Assembly (NCBI RefSeq): GCF_001188955.3 | Contig: NZ_JPRF03000032.1 | Location: 62,001 to 126,000, forward strand | Reading direction: 5' to 3' | Source: Kitasatospora aureofaciens | GTDB lineage: Bacteria; Actinomycetota; Actinomycetes; Streptomycetales; Streptomycetaceae | DNA length: 64,000 nucleotides | Shown: positions 56,437-64,000 of the stretch, piece by piece | Numbering within the stretch: position 1 is the stretch's first letter | How the letters are laid out: every line of letters starts with the position of its first letter | Made by a program: the position numbers and the translations under genes | The notes under the pieces: model-generated | What the model was told of the DNA's origin: nothing | What the model saw: the letters and a program-made list of their open reading frames with translations, nothing else | Database searches by the model: none

Positions 56437-57327
56437 ATGACCACCGTGGATCCGCAGCAGCTGCGCACCTTCGCCACCGTCACCCGGCTGGCCTCCTTCT
56501 CCGAGGCGGCCCGGGAACTCGGCTACACCCAGTCCGCGGTGTCCCAGCAGATCGCCGCGCTGGAGGCGGACCTCGGCACCGCCCTGCTGGTGCGCCGACC
56601 GGTCGGCCCCACCGTGGCCGGGCGGCGGTTGCTGGAGCACGCCGTCCCGCTGCTCGTCCGGCTGGAGGCGGCGCGCGCCGACGTCGCGCGCCTGGCCGGT
56701 TCCCCGAGTGCCCGACTGGTGCTCGGTGCCACCCCGCTGGCGGTCGGAGTGGCACTGGGGCGCGCGCTCGGCGAGGTGCGCCGGGCGTACCCGCAGGTGG
56801 AGCCGGTCGTCCGGGTGCTCGCCCAGGACGTGCTGGCGGCCCGGGTCGCCACCGGCGAGGTCGACCTCGCGCTGATCGACGGGCTGGCCGCGCCCAGCGA
56901 TCCGCTGCCGCTGCCCGAGGTCGGCCCGCTGACCACCGTCGCGGTGGACGAGCGGCCCGTCGCCGTCGCCCTGCCCGCCGGGCACCCGCTGGCCGGCCGC
57001 GCCGGGCTCGCCCTCTCCGACCTGTCGGCCGCGCGCTGGCTGGACGCCCCCGACCTCACCCCGACCGCAGACCGGCTGCGCGCCGCCGCCGGCACCGACG
57101 GCTTCCGGCCCGCCACCCGGTACCGCGGCACCGATCTGCACGGGCTGCTCGCGCTGGTCGCCACCGGGCACGGGCTCACCCTGCTGCCCGAGCCGGTGGT
57201 GGCCGGGGCGCCCGGAGTCGACCACGCGCCGGTCGCCGCGCCCCGGCTGGTGCACCGCACCGAACTCGTTCACGGCAGCCTGCCGGAGGGGCCGGCGGCG
57301 CTGCTGGCACGGCTGTTGGTCGACTGA
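56437..57327 (+). CDS. LysR-family transcriptional regulator
   Basis: A 296-residue regulator: N-terminal winged HTH (about 6-65, FATVTRLASFSEAARELGYTQSAVSQQIAALE) and a periplasmic-binding-like effector domain (about 90-290) starting LVLGATPLAVGVALGRAL. ATG 56437 was chosen over the TTG three bases earlier. It is divergent from the amidotransferase-like gene, the usual LysR target arrangement; the shared 70 bases hold a T-N11-A type motif. Confidence 0.92.
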   Translation: MTTVDPQQLRTFATVTRLASFSEAARELGYTQSAVSQQIAALEADLGTALLVRRPVGPTVAGRRLLEHAVPLLVRLEAARADVARLAGSPSARLVLGATPLAVGVALGRALGEVRRAYPQVEPVVRVLAQDVLAARVATGEVDLALIDGLAAPSDPLPLPEVGPLTTVAVDERPVAVALPAGHPLAGRAGLALSDLSAARWLDAPDLTPTADRLRAAAGTDGFRPATRYRGTDLHGLLALVATGHGLTLLPEPVVAGAPGVDHAPVAAPRLVHRTELVHGSLPEGPAALLARLLVD

Positions 57328-57455
57328 GGCGCGGGCGGATGTGGAGGGGCGGTCACCACTCGTTCACGTCCCGGGGCTGACGGCGGTCGGCATACCGGTG
57401 CTGTCATGGGCACAGTCGCCCGGCGATCGGCCGGGCCGGTCCTGGAGAGCGCCCC

Positions 57456-58013
57456 ATGATGTTCCGTCAGCGTCTCACCGTCGTCGCCGCGGCGGCCGCC
57501 CTCGCCGCCGCCGGGCTCGCCACCGGCACCGCACAGGCCGCCGCCCCCGCCCCGCAGGGGAAGGCCAAGTCCGGCACTCTCACGGCGAGTTGCTCGCAGG
57601 CGTACCTGCCGCTGCCCGACCCGTCCTGCACCCCCGGCGCGTACAACCCGGACGTCACCCAGGCCACCATCGGCCAGACCATCTGCGTCTCCGGCTGGAC
57701 CGCCACCGTGCGCCCGCCGACGAGCTACACCAACGCGCTGAAGGTCCAGCAGATAGCCCGGTACGGGTACGCGGACACCAACCCGTCGGACTACGAGGAG
57801 GACCACTTCGTCCCGCTCGAACTCGGCGGCGCGCCGCGCGACCCGCGCAACCTGTGGCCCGAGCCGCGCTACGGCAACGAGCCCGCGCAGAGCAAGGACT
57901 CGGTCGAGACCAGACTCAAGAACGCGGTGTGCGCCCGCAAGGTGACCCTGGCGGCCGCCCGCAGCGCGATCGCCGGCGACTGGACCACGGCGCTCAGCCG
58001 CCTGGGGCTCTGA
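57456..58013 (+). CDS. Secreted HNH-like nuclease-related protein
   Basis: A 185-residue exported protein. Signal peptide about 1-29 (AAAAALAAAGLATGTAQA then cleavage). The mature part has four or more cysteines (ASCSQAY, DPSCTPG, TICVSG, AVCARK) and the segment YEEDHFVPLELGGAPRDPRNLWPEP, which fits the His-metal-finger (HNH-like) pattern of small secreted actinobacterial proteins. Nuclease activity is inferred from that motif alone. It is transcribed alone and ends at a hairpin. Confidence 0.7.
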   Translation: MMFRQRLTVVAAAAALAAAGLATGTAQAAAPAPQGKAKSGTLTASCSQAYLPLPDPSCTPGAYNPDVTQATIGQTICVSGWTATVRPPTSYTNALKVQQIARYGYADTNPSDYEEDHFVPLELGGAPRDPRNLWPEPRYGNEPAQSKDSVETRLKNAVCARKVTLAAARSAIAGDWTTALSRLGL

Positions 58014-58031
58014 CCCGGCGGCAGAGTGATG

Positions 58032-58074
58032 CCGCCCGGCCCGTCCGGTCCCCTGTGCCGGACGGACCGGGCGG
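58032..58074 (+). terminator. Terminator after the secreted HNH-like gene
   Basis: A 17-bp stem with one mismatch (CCGCCCGGCCCGTCCGG against CCGGACGGACCGGGCGG) and a nine-base loop, 18 bases past the stop. Confidence 0.75.
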
Positions 58075-58127
58075 CCGTCTGTGTGGGTGGTGCGGGCCTG
58101 CTGGGATCAGCAGCCCGTCGTGCGGAT

Positions 58128-58925
58128 CTAGTAGCAGCCGGGAAGGGCCTCGCAGAGCGCGGAGGTCATGCCGGTGCCGACGTACTTGTCGTCGGGCGCC
58201 TTCCAGGCGTCCTTGGGCTGGGCGCCGCCCTTGGTGGTAGCCCAGACGGACAGCTCGCTGACCGTTCCGCCCGCGTTGACCACGTACTCGTGCAGGGTGG
58301 CGGTGGAGCCGTCGGCCTGCGGGACCGTCAGGGTGGCGGCGAAATACGGCGCGTCGTCCGCGCTGTTGACCTTCACGGTGGCGCCCGGCGCGGTCTTGGC
58401 GCAGTCCTTGACGGCCGTGGCGAGGCGGTCCTTGATGACGCCCACGCTCTGGCCGTTTCCGCTGCTGTGGGTCGGGTCGCCCCAGAAGAAGAGGGTCTGC
58501 TGGGCCGTCCAGCGGTCGCCGCCGAAGCCCACCGAGGCCTTGGCCTTGGCGGTGCCCTCGGTGAACAGGTACTCCTCGCCCTTGGGGAGCGGGGAGTGGC
58601 ACAGCTCCATGCCCTTGAAGCCGACCGCTCCGGTGACCGGCTTGGCGTTGGCGGCCAGCGGGGCGTAGTGGTAGGTCTCGTCCATCGGGATGTTCTTGGT
58701 GTCCATCCAGGCCTTGGCCGGGATGCCCTTGCCGTCGGGCTTGGACGTGCTCCCCGTGCTTCCCGCGCTCGGTGCCGTGGTGCCGGTCGCCGTGGTGCCG
58801 GTCGGTGCGGGGGCGGCGGTCTTGCCGCCGTCCTGGCCGCTGTTGTCCGGGCCGCAGGCACTCAGGGCGCCCACGCAGAGCAGGGCGGCGGCGGTGGCGG
58901 TGACCAGTCGGGTGCTGCTGCGCAA
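58128..58925 (-). CDS. Putative lipoprotein of unknown function
   Basis: About 265 residues. The signal peptide RSSTRLVTATAAALLCVGALSAC has a lipobox LSAC, followed by a Thr/Ser/Gly linker and an extracytoplasmic domain with two cysteine pairs (ELCHSP/KDCAK and ALCEALPGCY) that is not recognised. The TTG start at 58925 is proposed because GAGGA lies eight bases upstream and it gives a clean lipoprotein signal. ATG 59039 would add a 38-residue proline-rich extension before the signal, which is less likely. Lipidation would depend on Lgt. Confidence 0.75.
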   Translation of the reverse strand: MRSSTRLVTATAAALLCVGALSACGPDNSGQDGGKTAAPAPTGTTATGTTAPSAGSTGSTSKPDGKGIPAKAWMDTKNIPMDETYHYAPLAANAKPVTGAVGFKGMELCHSPLPKGEEYLFTEGTAKAKASVGFGGDRWTAQQTLFFWGDPTHSSGNGQSVGVIKDRLATAVKDCAKTAPGATVKVNSADDAPYFAATLTVPQADGSTATLHEYVVNAGGTVSELSVWATTKGGAQPKDAWKAPDDKYVGTGMTSALCEALPGCY

Positions 58926-59548
58926 CTGACGATTCCTCGCGTGTCCGGTGTCGTGGTTCGGGGCTGGGACCGGGGCCGGCGGCGCTTCGGCCGCCCGTCC
59001 TCGCCGCCCGGCCGACCCGTGGCTGCGGGCACTCGACATGGCTGTTCCTCCCCCGTTTCGTGCTGCCGTCAGGCCCCCTGGCTCCGCAGCTCACCGCAGG
59101 TCTGAGCGTTGGTCAGACCGGTTACTGCGTCGACGGCGGAGGAAACTTACGCCACGGGGGCGCCGGGAGCAAAGCGGGATTCCTGCCGGGCGCCGGGCGA
59201 GTGCGGCAGTTGCAGCGGACCGGTGGGGAACATGTGTGCGGACGCGGCGGAAGCGATGGGCAGGGCGCGGCCGCAGCAGGCGGATCCGCCCGCTCCCGGA
59301 CACCGCCGGGCCCGGCGCATCCCTTGCCGGGCACGCGCTCCGGCGCTGGATCGTGCCCGTCCGTCACGAGGCCCGCCCGGCCGACCCGGCGGCCGACACC
59401 AAGGCTTCCCCCCGGCCGCAATGCCCGTGTGATCCCACCCACGGTCCGGGTCGGCGTGTCCGCTCGGGGTGGCGGTTCCGGTGCGGCTGGTACCGAATCC
59501 GGACGGAATCCGTACCGGGCCGTTACGACCGGAGCGGTGTGCCGGCCG
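58926..59548. other. Long intergenic region without a convincing gene
   Basis: About 620 bases between two minus-strand genes. It holds a 7-7-7 inverted repeat GGTCTGA/TCAGACC (59099-59119), a GCCCGGC/GCCGGGC hairpin near 59310-59335 that may end the esterase transcript, and two direct copies of GGCCGTTACG (59518-59527, 59544-59553). Open frames on both strands are Arg/Pro/Gly-rich shadows. Confidence 0.5.
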
Positions 59549-60814
59549 TTACGGCTGGGGGTGGGTGCCCGGGACGCCGAGTTGGGCGGCGAGCCAGGGG
59601 AGGGCCTGGGTGAAGGTGGCGGCGCCGGTCTGCCAGGTGTGCTTGCCGGAGCCGACGGTGGAGGTGGTGCGGATGCCGTCCCGCTTGGCGGCCGCCTCCA
59701 GGGCCTTGGCGGCCTCGATCTGGCCGTGTTCCTCGTCGCCCTGGCCGAAGTAGCCGGAAACGCCCTGGTACTTCGGGTGGTGGGCGAGCACGGTCAGCGG
59801 GTCGTGGGCGGCCCAGGCCGCGGCGTCGCCGCCGTACAGCTCCTGGATGGTGTGGTCCTTGTCGCCGATGTACGGGCCCTTGTCGCCGGAGAAGTCGCCG
59901 AAGTGGGTGAAGCGGTTGGGGTGTTCGACGACGAGGTCGACGGCACAGGTGCCGCCCATCGACCAGCCGGCCACGCCCCACTTGTGCGGGTCGGTGGCGG
60001 CGTTGAAGGTCTTCTGGATGTACGGAGGGACGTCCTTGAGCAGGTGGCTCTCGGAGTTGCCGTGCGGCCCGTCCACGCACTCGGTGTCCACCCGGAAGCC
60101 GCCGGTCGCGTCGACGAAGACCAGGATCGGGGCGAAGCCGTTGTGCTTGGCGGCGAACTCGTCGGCGGTCCTGACCGCGTTGCCGGAGCGGATCCAGTTG
60201 TCGGGCGCCGCGAACTCGCCGCCGATCATCTCCAGCACCGGCAGCTTGGGCCGGCTCTGGCTGCGGAACCAGGCGGGCGGCAGGTAGACCAGTTCCTGGC
60301 GGTGGGCGAAGCCGCTGGCGGTGTCCGGGATGTCGACCTGCACGATGCGGCCGGTCCTGGTCTTGCCGTGGATCGAGCCGAGTTCGGCCAGGGTGATCTG
60401 GTCCGGCAGCGGCTGCCCGCTGAGCTCGCCGATCGCGTCGTCGATCGTCGGGTAGTAGCCGGTGGCGATGTTCACGCTGTTCGCGGCGCAGAACAGCGCC
60501 AGCAGTACGGTCGGTGCCACCAGCGCCCGCCGCCACCACTTCGCGCCGCGCCAGCCGAAGCCCAGCACGGAGAGCGCCGCGATCGCCACGCCGCTCCACA
60601 GCCACACCCCGAACGGGATCGGGTCGGTGATCCCGCCCAGGGTGAGCACGCCGAGGGCGACGACCGCGGTGACCGCCAGCGCCGTCCCGAGCGCGATCGG
60701 TCCCCACTTGCGCTGCCAGTTCCGGTCCCGCCGAGCCGCCGTCGTCACGAACAGGGCGAGGGCGGCGGCCTGGACCGTCCAGGGGAACCAGCCGTCGAGC
60801 AGGGAGACGTTCAT
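59549..60814 (-). CDS. Membrane-anchored alpha/beta hydrolase (esterase, Ag85-like)
   Basis: A 421-residue protein with about four N-terminal membrane helices (residues 10-24, 40-60, 68-86 and 92-108) and an extracytoplasmic alpha/beta hydrolase domain of the esterase D/antigen 85 type: RQELVYLPPAWF, then LVFVDATGGFRVDTEC, the nucleophile elbow WGVAGWSMGGTCAVDL, an Asp region near FGQGDEEHG and the final His in GSGKHTWQTG. The substrate is unknown; homologues act on esters or as mycolyl/acyl transferases. Monocistronic. Confidence 0.88.
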   Translation of the reverse strand: MNVSLLDGWFPWTVQAAALALFVTTAARRDRNWQRKWGPIALGTALAVTAVVALGVLTLGGITDPIPFGVWLWSGVAIAALSVLGFGWRGAKWWRRALVAPTVLLALFCAANSVNIATGYYPTIDDAIGELSGQPLPDQITLAELGSIHGKTRTGRIVQVDIPDTASGFAHRQELVYLPPAWFRSQSRPKLPVLEMIGGEFAAPDNWIRSGNAVRTADEFAAKHNGFAPILVFVDATGGFRVDTECVDGPHGNSESHLLKDVPPYIQKTFNAATDPHKWGVAGWSMGGTCAVDLVVEHPNRFTHFGDFSGDKGPYIGDKDHTIQELYGGDAAAWAAHDPLTVLAHHPKYQGVSGYFGQGDEEHGQIEAAKALEAAAKRDGIRTTSTVGSGKHTWQTGAATFTQALPWLAAQLGVPGTHPQP

Positions 60815-60914
60815 GCGCGGAGGCTAGGCGCGGCGGATGAGAAGGGGGTGAGAAGGCTGACCGTCCGCTGACCGGCTGCTGGGAGTCGGCTGGGAGGGGG
60901 TCCGGGGGCGCGGT

Positions 60915-61439
60915 TCAGACGGAGTAGCGGTCGTGCGGGGTCCCGCGCTCCCAGACGGCCTCGAAGGCGGTGGAGGCCGCCCTCACCACGGCGGGATCCT
61001 CGGTGAACTCGTGGCCGGCCCAGGCGCCGTCGCCGGTGAACCAGTGGAAGAGGACCAGGCGGTCGTCGATCAGCCAGAGGTCGTTGCCGGGCAGGGCGAG
61101 GTCGGAGGCCAGACGCCGGGGAAGCCAGCGGACCTGCTCCCCGGCCGCGATGTTGGCGGGGGTGAGGGCGTGCTCCCAGCGGATGTAGTCCGTCACGGGC
61201 TCGGAGACGATCCGGGCCCGGCGCAGGACGACGCCCCGGGCGACGGTCTCCCGCACGAGGGGCAGCCAGCCGGCCCAGAGGGCGGAGTCGGGATCGAGGT
61301 CGACCGCGCCGGAGCGCCTGAACTCCTCGAAGGCGGCTTCCTCGTCGGCGACGCCGTAGACGTCACGCATCTCCAGGTGGACGGCCGTTCGCCGGGCGCC
61401 CCTCAGCAGGGCGGAGAAGTCCGGCACGTTCTGCGTCAT
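60915..61439 (-). CDS. DUF6879 family protein
   Basis: A 174-residue soluble protein of the actinobacterial DUF6879 type: FSALLRGARRTAVHLEMRDVYGV at the N terminus, VLRRARIVSEPVTDYIRWEHALTPAN in the middle, and DDRLVLFHWFTGDGAW toward the end. Function unknown; relatives often sit beside XRE/DUF5753 regulators. Here it follows the small membrane-protein gene by ten bases, with GAGGTG as ribosome site, in a unit preceded by a MerR-type promoter. Confidence 0.85.
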   Translation of the reverse strand: MTQNVPDFSALLRGARRTAVHLEMRDVYGVADEEAAFEEFRRSGAVDLDPDSALWAGWLPLVRETVARGVVLRRARIVSEPVTDYIRWEHALTPANIAAGEQVRWLPRRLASDLALPGNDLWLIDDRLVLFHWFTGDGAWAGHEFTEDPAVVRAASTAFEAVWERGTPHDRYSV

Positions 61440-61449
61440 CGCACACCTC

Positions 61450-61926
61450 TCACGGGGTGGTGGGCTCGGGATCGTTGCGGCGGACGGAGGCGAGCAGGGC
61501 GGCGCGGTCCCGCCACCAGGGCAGGAGCTGCACGACGCCGAACGTCGCCTCCAGGACGAAGAAGAACCACAGCACCCGGGTGGCGCCGTGGGCCAGCGCG
61601 TACGCCTGCCACGAGGCGAACAGCGTACGCGCGATTCCGTCCAACAGGCCGTGCAGCGGCAGAGGTTGGATGATCCGAAGGAGCGCCCAGACGATCACGA
61701 CCGAGCCCATCAGGTTCGCGTAAAGGGTCTGGAACGGGTTCAGGGCGGGGAGGGTGCCCAGCCCGAACCGGGCACTGAGGGAGGACAGCGCGCCGTGCAG
61801 CAGCGCGTACGTCCACGGGGTCGCGAATCCCGCCGTGACGACGAGGTCGTACCAGGCGCTGGAACGTACGAGACGGATGTAGGCGGCCGTGCGGGGCGGG
61901 GTGAGCGGGTCGGGTTGGCGGGTCAT
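61450..61926 (-). CDS. Hypothetical four-helix membrane protein
   Basis: A 158-residue integral membrane protein with four hydrophobic segments: about 25-45 (WYDLVVTAGFATPWTYALLHG), 66-85 (FQTLYANLMGSVVIVWALL), 93-112 and 113-135 (VLWFFFVLEATFGVVQLLPWW). No catalytic motif; possibly related to DoxX or DUF families but not recognised. ATG 61926 has AGGAG nine bases upstream. It is first in an apparent operon with the DUF6879 gene, under the MerR-type promoter at 61966-61997. Confidence 0.75.
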   Translation of the reverse strand: MTRQPDPLTPPRTAAYIRLVRSSAWYDLVVTAGFATPWTYALLHGALSSLSARFGLGTLPALNPFQTLYANLMGSVVIVWALLRIIQPLPLHGLLDGIARTLFASWQAYALAHGATRVLWFFFVLEATFGVVQLLPWWRDRAALLASVRRNDPEPTTP

Positions 61927-61965
61927 GAGGGAGGCTCCTGCCGGTTTCCGGTGGACGACGGCCTC

Positions 61966-61997
61966 ACGGTAGACAGTGGAGTACTGTCCAAGGTCAA
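61966..61997 (-). promoter_or_regulatory. MerR-type promoter/operator with long spacer
   Basis: On the minus strand TTGACC (plus 61992-61997) and TACCGT (plus 61966-61971) are 20 bases apart, longer than normal, with the perfect palindrome GACAGT-5-ACTGTC (61972-61988) inside the spacer. This is the classical layout for activation by a MerR-family protein, and the merR gene is divergent 50 bases away. Confidence 0.8.
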
Positions 61998-62045
61998 GCC
62001 ACGGCTCGGTGGGGAGCGGGGCGGCGGATCGTTCGGCGGAGGATC

Positions 62046-62396
62046 ATGAGGATCGGGGAGCTGGCCGCGCAGGCGGGCGTCAGCAGGGACACCGTTCGGT
62101 TCTACGAGAGGATCGGCCTGCTCGAAGGGCGTCGGCAGGCCAACGGCTACCGCGACTTCCCGCCGGAGACGGTGACCTGGCTGCACTACGTCCGCACCGC
62201 GCAGACGCTCGGCTTCACGCTGGCCGAGATCGCCCAGCACGGCGCGCAGCTGCGCGACGCTCCCGATGGCGCGGAGGCGCTGTCCGCGCTGCTGCGGGAC
62301 AAGATCCGGATCATCGACGAGCGGATGGCCGAGCTGGCCTCGCTGCGGGCGGACCTGGACGCGCGCGTGGGCACCGGGTGCCCGCTGCGCGGCTGA
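62046..62396 (+). CDS. MerR-family transcriptional regulator
   Basis: A 116-residue MerR protein: the winged HTH MRIGELAAQAGVSRDTVRFYERIGLL with NGYRDFPPETV wing, then a dimerisation helix (LLRDKIRIIDERMAELASLRADLD) and a short C terminus ending GTGCPLRG. A single Cys near the end, not the metal-binding Cys set of MerR or ZntR, so the inducer is unclear. ATG 62046 has GGAGG four bases upstream. It likely controls the divergent membrane/DUF6879 pair through the adjacent operator. Confidence 0.92.
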   Translation: MRIGELAAQAGVSRDTVRFYERIGLLEGRRQANGYRDFPPETVTWLHYVRTAQTLGFTLAEIAQHGAQLRDAPDGAEALSALLRDKIRIIDERMAELASLRADLDARVGTGCPLRG

Positions 62397-62406
62397 GCCG
62401 GTCGGG

Positions 62407-63267
62407 TCAGCGGGTGGGGATCCCGGGCGCGGTCCAGCTGGCCAGCACCAGGAGGGACTGGGCGGTTTCGGAGCCCGGTTCGACGTTGTAGACGCACAGG
62501 GTCTGCTCCGCGTCGCCGGGGACCTGGAAGGACTCGTAGGAGAAGTGCAGGTCCCCGACGAGCGGGTGGTGGTAGTGCTTGGCGCCGTGGGTGCGGCGCA
62601 GCACCCGGTGGTCGTTCCACCATCCGGTGAACTCCGGTGACCTCAGGGTGAGTTCGCCGACGAGGTCGGCGAGCCGGCGGTCGTCCGGGTAGCGGCCCGC
62701 TTCGAGTCGGAGCATGGCCACGGTTTCGGCGGCGATCCGTGCCCAGTCGCCCACCCGCTCGCGGGCCCGGGGGTCGAGGAGGTAGTAGCGGGCCAGGTTG
62801 CGGTGGGTGGCGGGCAGGGCGTCGAAGTCCGTGAGGACCTCCCGGGCGAGCCGGTTGGAGGCCAGTACGTCGGTGCGGCGGCCCAGGATGAACGCCGGTA
62901 CGTGGTCGAGGGTTTCGAGCATCAGGTACAGGCCGGGCCGGACCCGCTGGGCCTTGGTGGCGGGGGCGGCGCGGCGAGGGCGCTGGGTGCCGGAGTGCAG
63001 GAGGTCGGTGAGGTGTTCGCGCTCGGTGTCGTCCAGGCGTAGCGCGCGGGTGATCGCGTCGACGACCTCGGCGGAGGGGTTGAGGGCGCGGCCCTGCTCC
63101 AGGCGCGTGTAGTACTCGGTGCTGACACCGGCCAGGCGGGCCACCTCGTCCCTGCGCAGGCCGGGAACGCGGCGGACGCGCCCGTCGGCGGGCAGCCCGG
63201 CCTCCTCGGGGGTGACGCGTGCGCGGCGGGAGCGCAGGAAGCCGGCGATCTCCTTGGTGCGGTCCAT
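62407..63267 (-). CDS. XRE-family regulator with MmyB-like ligand-binding domain
   Basis: A 286-residue regulator: N-terminal HTH (about 8-78: EIAGFLRSRRARVTPEE, GLRRDEVARLAGVSTEYYTRLEQGRALNPS) and a C-terminal MmyB/MLTR-type ligand-binding domain (about 105-270) with FILGRRTDVLASNRLA, the NLARYYLLDPRARE segment and EFTGWWNDHRV. This class often represses a divergent short-chain dehydrogenase; the SDR gene at 63433 stands divergent across 165 bases. Confidence 0.9.
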   Translation of the reverse strand: MDRTKEIAGFLRSRRARVTPEEAGLPADGRVRRVPGLRRDEVARLAGVSTEYYTRLEQGRALNPSAEVVDAITRALRLDDTEREHLTDLLHSGTQRPRRAAPATKAQRVRPGLYLMLETLDHVPAFILGRRTDVLASNRLAREVLTDFDALPATHRNLARYYLLDPRARERVGDWARIAAETVAMLRLEAGRYPDDRRLADLVGELTLRSPEFTGWWNDHRVLRRTHGAKHYHHPLVGDLHFSYESFQVPGDAEQTLCVYNVEPGSETAQSLLVLASWTAPGIPTR

Positions 63268-63326
63268 GGGTCCATTGTCGGTGTGGTGGGTGGGGGTGTG
63301 GGCGCTCTTGGGTGGCCCTGGTGGTA

Positions 63327-63340
63327 CCTGCCTGGGCAGG
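63327..63340. promoter_or_regulatory. Palindrome between XRE and SDR genes
   Basis: CCTGCC-TG-GGCAGG is a perfect palindrome in the divergent 165-base gap. A second inverted pair, GGTCCAG/CTGGACC (63353-63359, 63381-63387), lies nearer the SDR start. Both are candidate operators for the XRE regulator. Confidence 0.4.
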
Positions 63341-63432
63341 GCCAGTTATGGCGGTCCAGGGGGATGGTCCGGGGGTTGTACTGGACCTGCGGCCGACGGG
63401 GATCGGCCGAAAGCCCCTGGAAGGAAAGTGCC

Positions 63433-64000
63433 ATGCTTACGAACACTCTGTCCCGGCCGCTGACCGGCCGTGTCGCCGTCGTCACCGGGGCCTCCAGCGG
63501 CATCGGCGAGGCGTCCGCCGAGAAGCTGGCGTCGCTGGGTGCCCGCGTCGTCGTCCTGGCGCGGCGGGCCGAGCGGCTGGCGGAGCTGGTCGGGCGGATC
63601 GAGGAGAACGGCGGCGCCGCGTCGGCGATCGCCGTCGATGTCACCGAGGCGGCGGCTGTGCAGGCGGCCGCCGAGCGGGTGGAGGCCGAGTTCGGCGGGG
63701 CCGACCTGCTGCTGAACAACGCCGGTGTGATGCTGCCCGCTCCGATCGAGGAGTTGGCGACCGGGCAGTGGAAGCAGCAGATCGACCTGAACATCACCGG
63801 GCTGATGAACGCGATCGGCGCCTTCACCCCGCAGCTGGTGAAGGCTGCGGCGGAGCGCGGGGTGGCGGACCTGATCAACACGTCGTCCATTGCGGCGCAG
63901 AACATCTTCCCGAACTTCGCGGTGTACTCGGGGACCAAGGCGTACGTCAGCCACCTGTCGCGCCACCTGCGGGCGGAGCTGGGCGCGAAGAAGGTGCGGG
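63433..64000 (+). CDS. SDR-family oxidoreductase (3' end cut by window)
   Basis: The first 189 residues of a classical short-chain dehydrogenase; the frame is still open at the window end. The Rossmann motif is VVTGASSGIGEASAEKLASL (about 16-35), with DVTEAAAVQAA, the NNAGVMLPAP block, catalytic Ser in INTSSIAAQN and Tyr/Lys in AVYSGTKAYVSHL. AAGGAAAG ribosome site lies seven bases before ATG 63433. It is divergent from the XRE/MmyB gene, its likely regulator. Confidence 0.92.
   Translation, partial: MLTNTLSRPLTGRVAVVTGASSGIGEASAEKLASLGARVVVLARRAERLAELVGRIEENGGAASAIAVDVTEAAAVQAAAERVEAEFGGADLLLNNAGVMLPAPIEELATGQWKQQIDLNITGLMNAIGAFTPQLVKAAAERGVADLINTSSIAAQNIFPNFAVYSGTKAYVSHLSRHLRAELGAKKVR

Noticed and set aside
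58926..59548. Possible genes in the 620-base gap (for example 59091-59303 minus, 59109-59432 plus)
   Set aside because: Arg/Pro/Gly-rich shadow frames without ribosome sites or recognised features.

Overview
The window is high-GC actinobacterial DNA. GTG starts, GTGA/ATGA start-stop overlaps, TAT and lipoprotein signals and antisense shadow frames over nearly every gene point to Streptomyces or Kitasatospora. As far as I recall, the core gene order (trpE ... trpC-trpM-trpB-trpA, lgt, gltB-gltD, pyk, ANTAR regulator, liv transporter, polA, rpsA, coaE) matches the Streptomyces coelicolor core. It is therefore chromosomal core sequence with accessory patches. No CRISPR array, transposase, prophage or biosynthetic cluster was seen.

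Layout. 1-6.3 kb: tryptophan genes. The trpE 3' end, an Uma2 protein, three small actinobacterial proteins (Trp-associated membrane protein, HGxxPAAW, DUF2752), then trpC, a 49-codon trpM-like gene, trpB and trpA. 6.4-10.4 kb: exported-protein and redox genes (MauE-like, DsbA-like, lgt) and a VIT-type transporter. 10.8-16.9 kb: gltB-gltD. 17.3-24.2 kb: XRE regulator, aldehyde dehydrogenase, a quinone oxidoreductase-AraC pair, a second Uma2 and a TAT-exported 5'-nucleotidase. 24.5-27.8 kb: a three-gene operon with solute-binding-type and von Willebrand A proteins. 28-31.4 kb: pyk, a broken small ORF, a free-standing HTH plus LAGLIDADG protein beside tRNA-Leu(CAA), and an ANTAR response regulator. 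31.5-37.3 kb: branched-chain amino acid ABC transporter livK-H-M-G-F. 37.8-50 kb: thioesterase, polA, small accessory genes, serine protease, hrpB, methyltransferase and rpsA. 50-54.3 kb: MMPL exporter, MarR, metallo-hydrolase and coaE. 54.3-64 kb: mostly accessory genes, namely a headless histidine kinase, GNAT, an amidotransferase-like protein, LysR, a secreted nuclease-like protein, a lipoprotein, an esterase, a MerR-controlled membrane/DUF6879 pair, XRE and the start of an SDR gene.

Most worth a second look: (1) the HTH/LAGLIDADG protein directly downstream of a tRNA-Leu and abutting a broken ORF, in visibly lower-GC DNA; (2) a textbook long-spacer MerR promoter at 61966-61997; (3) a MarR/MBL divergent region with a perfect palindrome over a -10 box and two apparently leaderless starts; (4) the VWA/solute-binding operon with no permease; (5) a histidine kinase lacking its sensor and phospho-acceptor region, next to a 30-bp tandem duplication at the end of coaE.

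All calls come from reading the sequence by eye. Family names rest on recognised motifs, not on a database search.
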